From Bacteroidota bacterium (GTDB lineage: Bacteria; Bacteroidota; Bacteroidia; Flavobacteriales; Flavobacteriaceae): a stretch of 9,989 nt of DNA. A program made the position numbers and the translations under genes. Shown piece by piece: positions 1 to 6,759 of this stretch (its first letter is position 1; the number at the start of each line of letters is the position of its first letter). Under the pieces are notes generated by a model that saw nothing but the letters and a program-made list of their open reading frames with translations, had not been told where the DNA came from and searched no databases. The stretch is from positions 1 to 9,989 of the forward strand of contig JAJYTI010000069.1 in assembly GCA_021793135.1 (NCBI GenBank), in the 5' to 3' direction.

Positions 1-32
1 AGTCCACGTCTAATATCTGCTGTTGTTGCCAT
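1..32 (-). CDS. efp: Elongation factor P, N-terminal fragment (cut by window edge)
   Basis: Only the first ten codons and two bases of the eleventh are present, reading MATTADIRRG. This matches the usual N-terminus of Bacteroidota EF-P, where an MA(S/T)TADIR opening is typical. EF-P binds the ribosome between the P and E sites and relieves stalling at consecutive prolines. The gene starts 25 bp after the lpxA stop on the same strand, with no terminator between them, so it is probably the distal gene of the lpx transcript. efp following lpxA is, from memory, a common flavobacterial arrangement. The identification rests on a very short peptide plus position, so it is good but not certain. Confidence 0.8.
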   Translation of the reverse strand, partial: MATTADIRRG

Positions 33-57
33 CTTTTTATTATTCTTTTAAGGTTAA

Positions 58-843
58 TTAATTAGATTTAAAATAGCCTTTCATTATTCCACGCTTAGAG
101 TTTTTAATGAACTCTAATATCTCATCACGCTCTGGAGTTGCTTCCATTTCGGCTTCGATGATTTCTGCTGCTTGGCTAGTGTTATAATTCTTTTGATATA
201 ATAATCGATAGATATTTTGAATCTCGCGGATTTTTTCTGAGTCAAATCCTCTTCTACGCAAACCTATCGAATTAATTCCTACATAAGATAATGGTTCTCT
301 TGCTGCTTTAACAAAAGGCGGTACATCTTTACGTACTAACGATCCTCCAGTTACAAAAGCATGATCACCAATTACACAAAACTGATGTACTGCAGTCATA
401 CCTGCAAGTACTACATAATCTCCTACTGTAATATGTCCAGCTAGAGTACTATTGTTTGAGAAGATACAATTATCTCCTACTATACAGTCATGAGCAACAT
501 GGCAATAAGCCATTATTAAACAATTTTTCCCAATTACTGTTTTCCCTCTATCTGCTGTTCCTCTATTTACAGTTACATATTCACGAATGGTTGTCCCATC
601 TCCTATCTCGGCAGTAGTTTCTTCATCCTTAAATTTAAGATCTTGTGGAATAGCCGAAATTACTGCTCCTGGAAATATGGTACAGTTTTTACCTATTCGT
701 GCTCCTTCCATAATAGTAACATTGGAACCTATCCATGTTCCTTCGCCAATTTCTACATTATTATGAATAGTGGCAAAAGGCTCTATTACTACATTCTTGG
801 CAATCTTAGCTCCTGGATGAACGTATGCTAATGGTTGATTCAT
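58..843 (-). CDS. lpxA: Acyl-ACP--UDP-N-acetylglucosamine O-acyltransferase LpxA
   Basis: LpxA is the cytoplasmic enzyme for the first step of lipid A synthesis: it transfers a 3-hydroxyacyl chain from ACP to the 3-OH of UDP-GlcNAc. The 261-residue product is normal for the family. Residues about 8-175 are left-handed beta-helix hexapeptide repeats, followed by the C-terminal helical domain containing GLRRRGF (194-200). The catalytic histidine is visible as H118 in VAHDC (E. coli H125), and MTAVHQFC (149-156) is conserved. The residue equivalent to the E. coli acyl-length ruler G173 appears to be G166, which by analogy fits a long hydroxyacyl donor; this is inference. The ATG lies directly after the lpxC/fabZ stop (TAAATG), so translational coupling is likely. 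Confidence 0.97.
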   Translation of the reverse strand: MNQPLAYVHPGAKIAKNVVIEPFATIHNNVEIGEGTWIGSNVTIMEGARIGKNCTIFPGAVISAIPQDLKFKDEETTAEIGDGTTIREYVTVNRGTADRGKTVIGKNCLIMAYCHVAHDCIVGDNCIFSNNSTLAGHITVGDYVVLAGMTAVHQFCVIGDHAFVTGGSLVRKDVPPFVKAAREPLSYVGINSIGLRRRGFDSEKIREIQNIYRLLYQKNYNTSQAAEIIEAEMEATPERDEILEFIKNSKRGIMKGYFKSN

Positions 844-2250
844 TTAGTTGTTTTTAGTTTTAACAATCTGCGCCATCAATTCTGCCTCTGTAACAACTTT
901 GTTGTTAGCATAAGCTGTACCACCCATATGGACAATACCACGACGAATTGGCGAAAGCAGTTTAAGCTTAAATATAAGTGTGTCACCTGGATTTACTCTA
1001 CGTTTAAATTTTACATTGTCCATTTTCATGAAGAATGTAAGGTAATTCTCAGGATCTGGTACTGTACTTAATGCTAGTACACCTCCAGTTTGTGCCATTG
1101 CTTCTACGATAAGTACTCCAGGCATAACTGGTGCGCCTGGGAAATGTCCTTCAAAAAATGGCTCATTCATTGTAACGTTCTTCAAACCAACCACATGTGT
1201 ATCGGATAATTCTAAAATCTTATCTACCAATAAAAACGGTGGACGGTGTGGAAGTAACTCCATTATTTGATTCACATCCTTTACAGGAGTTTTACAAATA
1301 TCAATTTTAGGAACAGCGTTACGACGTTCTAAACGGATTTTCTTTGCTATTTTCTTTGCGAATTCTGTATTTACATGATGCCCTGGTTTAGTTGCAATTA
1401 CACGTCCACGAATTGGAGTTCCGATTAATGCTAAATCACCAATAACGTCCAATAGTTTATGACGTGCTGCTTCATTTGCATGGTGTAAGGTTAAGTTATC
1501 TAGAATTCCATTTGGCTTTACGGAAATATCGTCTTTATCAAAAGCCGAACGTAGTTTTTCCATAGTGGAATCTGATATTTTCTTATCTACATAAACAATT
1601 GCGTTGTTTAAATCACCACCTTTAATTAATCCATGTTCTAGTAAAGCTTCTAGTTCATGTAAAAAGCTAAATGTACGCGCGTTTGCAATTTCATCTTTGA
1701 AATCGCTTATAGTATCTAAATTTGCATTTTGTGTACCTAATACTTTCGTACCGTAATCTACCATTGTCACTACTTGGTATTCATCGGCTGGTACTACAAT
1801 AATTTCGCTATCGGAGTCCTCATCTCTGTAACAAATTACCTCATCTACCACATATTCTTCTCTATCGGCATCTTGGGTAACAATTCCAGCTTCTTCTATA
1901 GCCTCTACAAAGTACTTGGATGAACCATCCATAATAGGTGGTTCTGGAGCATTTAATTCGATAATACAGTTGTCTACCTGCATTCCTACCAAAGCTGCAA
2001 GCACATGCTCACTAGTATGGATTTTCACTCCATCTTTTTCTAAATTCGTTCCGCGTTGGGTACTTACTACATAATTTGCATCGGCTTCAATTACCGGATG
2101 TCCTTCTAAATCGACTCTTACAAAAGCATAACCATAATTTTCTGGCGCTGGTTTAAAAGTCAACGTTACATCTTTACCTGTGTGTAGCCCCACACCTGTT
2201 AACGAAACTTCTTTAGCAATGCTACGTTGTTTCACTATACGATTACTCAT
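844..2250 (-). CDS. lpxC/fabZ: Bifunctional LpxC deacetylase / FabZ 3-hydroxyacyl-ACP dehydratase
   Basis: This is a 468-residue natural fusion typical of Bacteroidota. Residues about 8-315 are LpxC, the zinc-dependent UDP-3-O-acyl-GlcNAc deacetylase and committed step of lipid A synthesis. GVGLHTGK is at 19-26, E81 and H82 sit in SEHVLAAL, H264 and D268 are zinc ligands in HKLLD, and the catalytic-histidine region is GHH (290-292). Residues about 325-465 are FabZ, which dehydrates 3-hydroxyacyl-ACP in fatty-acid elongation. LPHRPPFLLVD (333-343) is visible, with catalytic H369 in EGHFPG and E383 in VEAMAQ. Both active sites look intact. The fusion joins two enzymes that draw on the same hydroxyacyl-ACP pool. 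The ATG overlaps the 3' end of lpxD by 8 bp (ATGAGTAA on the minus strand). Confidence 0.97.
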   Translation of the reverse strand: MSNRIVKQRSIAKEVSLTGVGLHTGKDVTLTFKPAPENYGYAFVRVDLEGHPVIEADANYVVSTQRGTNLEKDGVKIHTSEHVLAALVGMQVDNCIIELNAPEPPIMDGSSKYFVEAIEEAGIVTQDADREEYVVDEVICYRDEDSDSEIIVVPADEYQVVTMVDYGTKVLGTQNANLDTISDFKDEIANARTFSFLHELEALLEHGLIKGGDLNNAIVYVDKKISDSTMEKLRSAFDKDDISVKPNGILDNLTLHHANEAARHKLLDVIGDLALIGTPIRGRVIATKPGHHVNTEFAKKIAKKIRLERRNAVPKIDICKTPVKDVNQIMELLPHRPPFLLVDKILELSDTHVVGLKNVTMNEPFFEGHFPGAPVMPGVLIVEAMAQTGGVLALSTVPDPENYLTFFMKMDNVKFKRRVNPGDTLIFKLKLLSPIRRGIVHMGGTAYANNKVVTEAELMAQIVKTKNN

Positions 2251-3268
2251 TTTTATGATTTTTTTCTAAAGTATCTAACCTCTTTACAATAGTAGGAAGG
2301 TTTTTAAAGTGTACATAACTCTTGTTATAATCTGCATATTTCAATGCAGGACTACCTTGTAACACTTCATTATCTTTTACATTTCTAGCTATTCCTGTTT
2401 GAGCTTGTACGCGAACATTATCGCCAATACTAATATGTCCTGCAATACCAACTTGACCACCAATTATACAGCTCTTACCTATTTTGGCCGATCCTGCTAT
2501 ACCTGTTTGCGCAGCGATAACGGTATTTTCTCCAATTTCTACATTGTGCGCAATTTGTATTTGATTGTCTAGTTTTACACCTCTACGAATTATAGTAGAG
2601 CCTAAAGTAGCTCGATCTATAGTTGTAGAAGCTCCTATTTCTACGTGATCTTCTACAATTACATTTCCTATTTGCGGTACTTTATTATATTGACCATCTT
2701 CATCTGGCGAAAAACCAAATCCATCTGCACCTATCACTACTCCCCCATGAATAATACAATCGGAACCTATTTGCGTTTCGGAATATAATTTTGCTCCCGT
2801 AAATATAGTGGTATTATCGCCAATAGTAACATTATCACCTATATAAACATTCGGATATATTTTTACGTTATCTCCTATCTTCACATTACTTCCTAAATAT
2901 GAGAATGCTCCTAAGAATATATTTTCTCCATAAGAAGCGCTTTCAGAGATAAATACAGGCTGTTCTATTCCTGTTTTATTCATTTTCACTTCGTTATAAT
3001 ATTCCAAAAGCTTAGAAAAAGCTTGATAAGCATTTTCTACACGAATTAATGTAGTTTGAATTGGTTTCTCAACCTCAAAATCTTTATCCACTATTGTAAT
3101 GGAAGCTTCGGTCGTATATAAATATGGATTGTATTTTGGATTCGCTAAAAAAGTTAGGCTACCTGCAGTGCCTTCCTCTATCTTGGCTAGTTGGCTTACC
3201 TCTACATTCTCGTCTCCTTCTACTGTGCCTCCTAATATCCCTGCTATCTGGATTGCTGTAAATTTCAC
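2243..3268 (-). CDS. lpxD: UDP-3-O-(3-hydroxyacyl)glucosamine N-acyltransferase LpxD
   Basis: LpxD adds the second hydroxyacyl chain, on the 2-amino group of the glucosamine, after LpxC has acted. The N-terminal uridine-binding domain (about 1-95) contains LTFLANPKY (38-46). The left-handed beta-helix (about 105-300) carries GADGFGF (180-186) and the catalytic H241 in IAHN. A short C-terminal helical region ends the protein. I chose the GTG at 3268-3266, giving VKFTAIQIAGIL at the N-terminus and 341 residues, because known family members begin with this segment. The frame stays open upstream to another GTG at 3301, which would add MRLYKNFKNTR; that prefix is not family-like. There is no ATG in the plausible start region. 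The gene is first of the tightly packed lpx cluster and overlaps lpxC/fabZ by 8 bp. Confidence 0.93.
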   Translation of the reverse strand: MKFTAIQIAGILGGTVEGDENVEVSQLAKIEEGTAGSLTFLANPKYNPYLYTTEASITIVDKDFEVEKPIQTTLIRVENAYQAFSKLLEYYNEVKMNKTGIEQPVFISESASYGENIFLGAFSYLGSNVKIGDNVKIYPNVYIGDNVTIGDNTTIFTGAKLYSETQIGSDCIIHGGVVIGADGFGFSPDEDGQYNKVPQIGNVIVEDHVEIGASTTIDRATLGSTIIRRGVKLDNQIQIAHNVEIGENTVIAAQTGIAGSAKIGKSCIIGGQVGIAGHISIGDNVRVQAQTGIARNVKDNEVLQGSPALKYADYNKSYVHFKNLPTIVKRLDTLEKNHKNE

Positions 3269-3326
3269 GCGTGTGTTTTTAAAGTTCTTATATAATCGCA
3301 CCTAAGTATAATACGATGCAACTTCG

Positions 3327-3334
3327 CAAAAATA
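3327..3334 (-). promoter_or_regulatory. Candidate Bacteroidota -7 box upstream of lpxD
   Basis: On the minus strand this reads TATTTTTG, an exact match to the TAnnTTTG -7 element of Bacteroidota sigma-A promoters. It lies in the gap between the HD gene stop (3350) and lpxD, about 59 bp before the preferred GTG start. I see no TTG at the usual 17-23 bp upstream; the nearest, at 3349-3347, is only 12 bp away. If real, it would give the lpx genes their own start site in addition to any read-through from the HD gene. Confidence 0.3.
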
Positions 3335-3349
3335 GAAAAAAACTAGCAA

Positions 3350-4576
3350 TTACTTCCTTTTTGGATAACACAGAAAATACTTTTCTACTTTTTCGGATAA
3401 CATTTTCAAGTTTAATTGGTCGCTAGCCTTAGCTACATCTACCATTTTCTCTTCTGGAGTCAAAATATAAATTGGACTTTTATCCATATTATATGCTTGA
3501 TTGCTAATCTTTCCTGTAAATACAAAATAAGAAACTTCCTTTGCTGTTAATTGAAAATGTTCTTGTGTCTCTATTTTCTTTTGCTCGTATCGTTCTTTAC
3601 TAATTGGTTCTCTTTCTATATTGATTTTTAAAAAATCTCTATTCAATATCATTTTTGACAATGTAGATAAAATAAAATCATCTACATTTTTCCAAGCCTT
3701 CATTGCCGTAATAATATCCGTATCATCCAAAGCAGCAAAATGTGTTAATGCTTTTTCTGAGAAATTTTCTAGTGTTACACTTTCTGTTAAAAAAAAGGAT
3801 AAAGCTTCGCTCGCAGGTAAAGTAACCCCATTACTAACCAATTCCTTAGCTCTTTTCAGCATTTTGGCTAATAATTGTTCGGCCACCACCCCTGTTTTAT
3901 GAAAATAAACCTGCCAATACATCAATCTACGGGCAACTAAAAAATTCTCTACAGAATAAATTCCTTTTGCTTCGACAACTAAATTATCATCATGCACATC
4001 CCACATTGCAATAAGACGTTGAACATTTATAGCACCTTCTGATGCTCCTGTATAAAAACTATCTCTACGCAAATAATCCAATCGGTCTAAATCCAATTGA
4101 CTCGCTATCAATTGATGTAGAAAAGGTCTATGGTATTCATCTTTAAATATTTTTATTGCCAAATCGAGTGCACCATCCATCTCTTCATTTAAGGCTTGCA
4201 TAAATACTAAAGAAATATTTTCATGATTTACATTTTCTACGATACTATGTTCCATTGCATGAGAGAATGGACCATGACCAATATCATGTAAAAGAATAGC
4301 AATACACAAGGCCTCTTCTTCCTCTGGAGAAATCACTACATTCTTCTTCCGTAATACTTGAACTGCTACCTGTGCCAGATGCATTGCACCAATGGCATGT
4401 AAAAAACGGGTGTGATGCGCTCCAGGATATACCGTATAGGACATACCCATTTGTGAAATACGACGTAATCGCTGAAAATAAGGATGTTCTACCAAGCGAA
4501 ATAATACGCCATTAGGGATTGTAATAAACCCATAAATTGGATCATTTAATTGGGTTGTGTCTTTATCGTACTTCAA
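3350..4576 (-). CDS. HD-domain phosphohydrolase (dGTPase/SAMHD1-like fold)
   Basis: This 408-residue protein belongs to the HD metal-dependent phosphohydrolase superfamily, in the branch that includes dNTP triphosphohydrolases; its substrate is not known to me. NDPIYGFI (11-18) and FQRLRRISQMG (34-44) are typical of the conserved N-terminus. The metal-site motifs are RFLH with H60, HDIGHGPFSH with H97, D98, H101 and H106, and LDLDRLDYLRRDS (161-173), which supplies the last aspartate. All look intact, so it is probably active. The start must be the TTG at 4576-4574: an in-frame TAA lies a few codons upstream, no other standard start falls between it and NDPIYGF, and the first internal ATG (M43) would remove conserved sequence. 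It is divergent from porX across 109 bp, and lpxD follows downstream. Confidence 0.9.
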   Translation of the reverse strand: MKYDKDTTQLNDPIYGFITIPNGVLFRLVEHPYFQRLRRISQMGMSYTVYPGAHHTRFLHAIGAMHLAQVAVQVLRKKNVVISPEEEEALCIAILLHDIGHGPFSHAMEHSIVENVNHENISLVFMQALNEEMDGALDLAIKIFKDEYHRPFLHQLIASQLDLDRLDYLRRDSFYTGASEGAINVQRLIAMWDVHDDNLVVEAKGIYSVENFLVARRLMYWQVYFHKTGVVAEQLLAKMLKRAKELVSNGVTLPASEALSFFLTESVTLENFSEKALTHFAALDDTDIITAMKAWKNVDDFILSTLSKMILNRDFLKINIEREPISKERYEQKKIETQEHFQLTAKEVSYFVFTGKISNQAYNMDKSPIYILTPEEKMVDVAKASDQLNLKMLSEKVEKYFLCYPKRK

Positions 4577-4598
4577 GGTTTGATAATTTTAATAATTC

Positions 4599-4634
4599 TT
4601 TGAGCAATATTGTAGATTCTTAAAGCTATTTTTG
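4599..4634 (+). promoter_or_regulatory. Candidate porX promoter (TTTG / TAnnTTTG)
   Basis: A TATTTTTG at 4627-4634 matches the Bacteroidota -7 consensus TAnnTTTG exactly, and a TTTG at 4599-4602 could be the -33 element. The gap between them is 24 bp, slightly more than the usual 17-23. A start site near 4640 would leave an untranslated leader of roughly 45 nt before the porX ATG at 4686. The motif and position are good; the spacing is the weak point. Confidence 0.4.
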
Positions 4635-4672
4635 AGTAAACATCAAGAAGGATACAATTCTTTATATAGTAA

Positions 4673-4680
4673 CAAATATA
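4673..4680 (-). promoter_or_regulatory. Candidate -7 box for the HD phosphohydrolase gene
   Basis: The minus strand reads TATATTTG, an exact TAnnTTTG match about 96 bp upstream of the TTG start of the HD gene. A possible upstream TTTG (4695-4692) is only 11 bp away, inside the start of porX, which is too close for a standard promoter. Together with the plus-strand box at 4627 it would make this a divergent promoter region with facing transcripts that overlap. Confidence 0.25.
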
Positions 4681-4685
4681 CATAT

Positions 4686-6233
4686 ATGAGTCAAATAAAA
4701 ATACTTTGGGTAGATGATGAAGTCGATTTATTAAAACCCCATATACTTTTCTTAGAAAAACGAAATTACGAAATAACTACTGCTCAAAGCGGAACCGAGG
4801 CATTAGAGATTGAGAATTTGGGTAGTTTTGATATCGTTTTCTTAGATGAGAACATGCCTGGTTTAACCGGATTAGAAACTCTTACAGAGTTAAAAAGCTT
4901 GCACCCTAGTATTCCTGTGGTAATGATTACCAAAAGCGAAGAAGAATATATTATGGAAGAAGCCATCGGTTCTAAAATTGCCGATTATTTGATTAAGCCC
5001 GTAAACCCAAATCAAATTCTGCTTTCGCTTAAAAAAAATCTAGATCACTCTAGATTGATCACTGCAAAAACCACTTCTAATTATCAGCAAGAATTCCGTA
5101 AGATAGCTATGGATATGGGTTATATAAACAATTATGAAGAATGGGCACAGCTATATAAAAAACTCATTTACTGGGAATTAGAGCTAGATAATATTGAAGA
5201 TACTGGAATGGCAGAAATTCTTGAGTCTCAAAAAACAGAAGCTAATCAAGAATTTGGAAAATTTATAGATAAGCATTATCCAGAGTGGTTTCAAGATGGC
5301 ATAGATGCACCCATTATGTCGCATACCCTATTTAGAGAGAAAGTTGTTCCCGAATTGACAAAAGAACAACCTACTCTATTTGTTGTAATTGATAACTTAC
5401 GCTATGATCAGTGGAAAATTATAGAGCCTCTTATTTCTGATTATAAATTAAATAAAGAATCTACCTACTACAGTATACTTCCTAGTGCTACACAATATGC
5501 AAGGAATGCAATATTTTCTGGCTTGATGCCTAGCGAAATGGAACGTTTATACCCTGAACTATGGAAAAATGATGTAGATGATGGTGGTAAAAACTTATAT
5601 GAAAAAGAGTTTCTAGCCACACAAATAAAAAGACTTGGATTAGACATTAAATGGAGTTATCATAAAATCTCCAATCTTAACCAAGGAAAAAAACTAGTAG
5701 ATTCTATAAAATCTTATAAAGATGATGATTTACTAGCAGTAGTTTACAACTTTGTAGATATTCTATCGCATTCTAAAACAGAAATGGAAGTGATTAAAGA
5801 ATTGGCTTCTACAGATAAGTCTTATCGCTCACTTACAAAAAGTTGGTTTGCCAATTCTCCATTATTAGAACTTATCCAGCTAGCAGCCGATTTAAACTTT
5901 AAACTACTTATTACTACCGACCACGGTACTATAAATGTAAATAATCCATCTAAAGTAATTGGAGATAAAAACACTAGTTTAAATTTACGTTATAAAACTG
6001 GCCGTAGTCTTACTTACAATGATAAGGATGTATTAGCAATAAAGAACCCAAAAAGTATTCATTTACCAAATATCAACTTAAGTAGTTCATTTATTTTTGC
6101 TAAGAATGATTATTTTTTTGCTTACCCTAACAATTATAATCATTACGTAAAATATTATCGAAATACTTATCAGCACGGTGGAATTTCTTTAGAAGAACTT
6201 ATTATTCCATTTGCAGTATTAAATCCAAAGTAA
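4686..6233 (+). CDS. porX: T9SS response regulator and phosphodiesterase PorX (receiver + PglZ domain)
   Basis: PorX is a cytoplasmic response regulator, paired with the histidine kinase PorY in Porphyromonas, that controls type IX secretion genes together with an ECF sigma factor. Its PglZ domain is an alkaline-phosphatase-superfamily phosphodiesterase reported to cleave nucleotide substrates. Residues 1-120 form the receiver: acidic pair D10-D11, phosphoacceptor D54 in FLDENMPG, T82 and K104. A helical linker follows, then the PglZ domain from about 225 to 512. It shows IDNLRYDQW with D236, candidate nucleophile T269 in SATQYARN, D358 and H362, TDHG with D412 and H413, and H497 in QHGG, so the metal site looks complete. 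I start at the ATG at 4686 (MSQIKILWVDD), giving 515 residues. The frame extends upstream to a TTG at 4632, but those 18 residues overlap the candidate promoter. A terminator follows 12 bp after the stop. Confidence 0.95.
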   Translation: MSQIKILWVDDEVDLLKPHILFLEKRNYEITTAQSGTEALEIENLGSFDIVFLDENMPGLTGLETLTELKSLHPSIPVVMITKSEEEYIMEEAIGSKIADYLIKPVNPNQILLSLKKNLDHSRLITAKTTSNYQQEFRKIAMDMGYINNYEEWAQLYKKLIYWELELDNIEDTGMAEILESQKTEANQEFGKFIDKHYPEWFQDGIDAPIMSHTLFREKVVPELTKEQPTLFVVIDNLRYDQWKIIEPLISDYKLNKESTYYSILPSATQYARNAIFSGLMPSEMERLYPELWKNDVDDGGKNLYEKEFLATQIKRLGLDIKWSYHKISNLNQGKKLVDSIKSYKDDDLLAVVYNFVDILSHSKTEMEVIKELASTDKSYRSLTKSWFANSPLLELIQLAADLNFKLLITTDHGTINVNNPSKVIGDKNTSLNLRYKTGRSLTYNDKDVLAIKNPKSIHLPNINLSSSFIFAKNDYFFAYPNNYNHYVKYYRNTYQHGGISLEELIIPFAVLNPK

Positions 6234-6245
6234 AAATTAAAAACT

Positions 6246-6280
6246 AAAAAAACCACTCCTTTATTTCGGAGTGGTTTTTT
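6246..6280 (+). terminator. Rho-independent terminator after porX
   Basis: A 7-bp stem CCACTCC (6253-6259) and GGAGTGG (6268-6274) closes an 8-nt loop. It is extended by A-tract/T-tract pairing and ends in a six-T run (6275-6280). It begins 12 bp after the porX stop. The upstream A-run makes it potentially bidirectional. It isolates porX from the insertion sequence just downstream. Confidence 0.93.
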
Positions 6281-6297
6281 ATTATAAATATTGTCTA

Positions 6298-6320
6298 GTT
6301 CTGAAATAGCGTTACACTTA
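6298..6320 (+). repeat. Left terminal inverted repeat of the IS3 remnant
   Basis: Aligned without gaps to the reverse complement of 7648-7670, 18 of 23 positions agree, including the run GCGTTACA (6309-6316). It lies 13 bp before the first recognisable orfA codon. Confidence 0.8.
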
Positions 6321-6332
6321 AACACTAACATT

Positions 6333-6759
6333 ATGAAGACAAAGGAAAGTACGTTAAACGTACACAGAGAGATTACTCTCTTAGTTTTAAACATCAAGTA
6401 GTTTTGAAATTGAGAGTCGTCATGAAAGGGTTACATCGGCACAAAAGAAGTGTGGTATTCAATCCAGATCGACAGTTGTAAATTGGTTACGGAAATATGG
6501 TAACTTTGAATGGGAGCATCAAAACCCTTCTACTATGTCAAAATCTGCTGATGCACAAATTAAAGAGTTAGAAGCTAAAGTGAAACTTCTAGAGAAACAA
6601 AAAAAGTTTTTAGAATCCCATTTAGAAAAGTCCAATCATAAATCCATTATTTTTGATATGATGATAGAACTTGCTGAAAAAGAATATAATATCGATATAC
6701 AAAAAAACTCCTCTTCTGAGTTGTTGACATCTTCACAGAAGCACAAAAGAAAAGCATAA
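6333..6759 (+). pseudogene. IS3-family OrfA, broken by two frameshifts
   Basis: OrfA is the small DNA-binding protein of IS3 elements and the upstream part of the OrfAB transposase. The ATG at 6333 begins MKT, but the family-like continuation KGKYVKRTQRDYSLSFKHQ is one frame away from about 6341, implying one missing A. A second one-base loss near 6404-6408 (VVL to EIES) moves the reading to the final frame, which then stays open to TAA at 6757-6759. Corrected, the protein would be about 142 residues. It has the HTH segment GIQSRSTVVNWLRKYG and a coiled-coil segment LEAKVKLLEKQKKFLESHLE (near 6565-6630). An intact stretch from ATG 6535 encodes only the C-terminal 74 residues and lacks the DNA-binding part. 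It overlaps orfB. Confidence 0.85.

Noticed and set aside
643..1071. Plus-strand open frames opposite lpxA and lpxC/fabZ
   Set aside because: They are fully antisense to conserved catalytic sequence, have low-complexity residue composition and no family resemblance.
4632..4685. Longer PorX starting at TTG 4632
   Set aside because: The extra 18 residues are not family-like. The ATG at 4686 gives the standard MSQIKILWVDDE opening, and the TTG overlaps the candidate -7 box.
6350..6380. Two small neighbouring palindromes (TACGTT-A-AACGTA and GAGAG-ATTA-CTCTC) near the start of orfA
   Set aside because: The arms are only 5-6 bp and lie within recognisable orfA coding sequence. They can be explained by codon content and chance, with no support for a regulatory role.
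6702..6708. A AAA AAC in the orfA frame, a classic -1 slippery heptamer that could make the OrfAB fusion
   Set aside because: After a -1 slip the reading meets TGA at 6717-6719, before the recognisable orfB sequence begins. In the present sequence it cannot produce OrfAB. The functional slip site was more likely in the A-rich stretch near 6745-6754, now unlike a canonical heptamer.
6535..6759. A separate 74-residue coiled-coil protein starting at ATG 6535
   Set aside because: It is the C-terminal part of the frameshifted OrfA. Family-like sequence continues upstream in the same frame (GNFEWEHQNPST), so it is not an independent gene.
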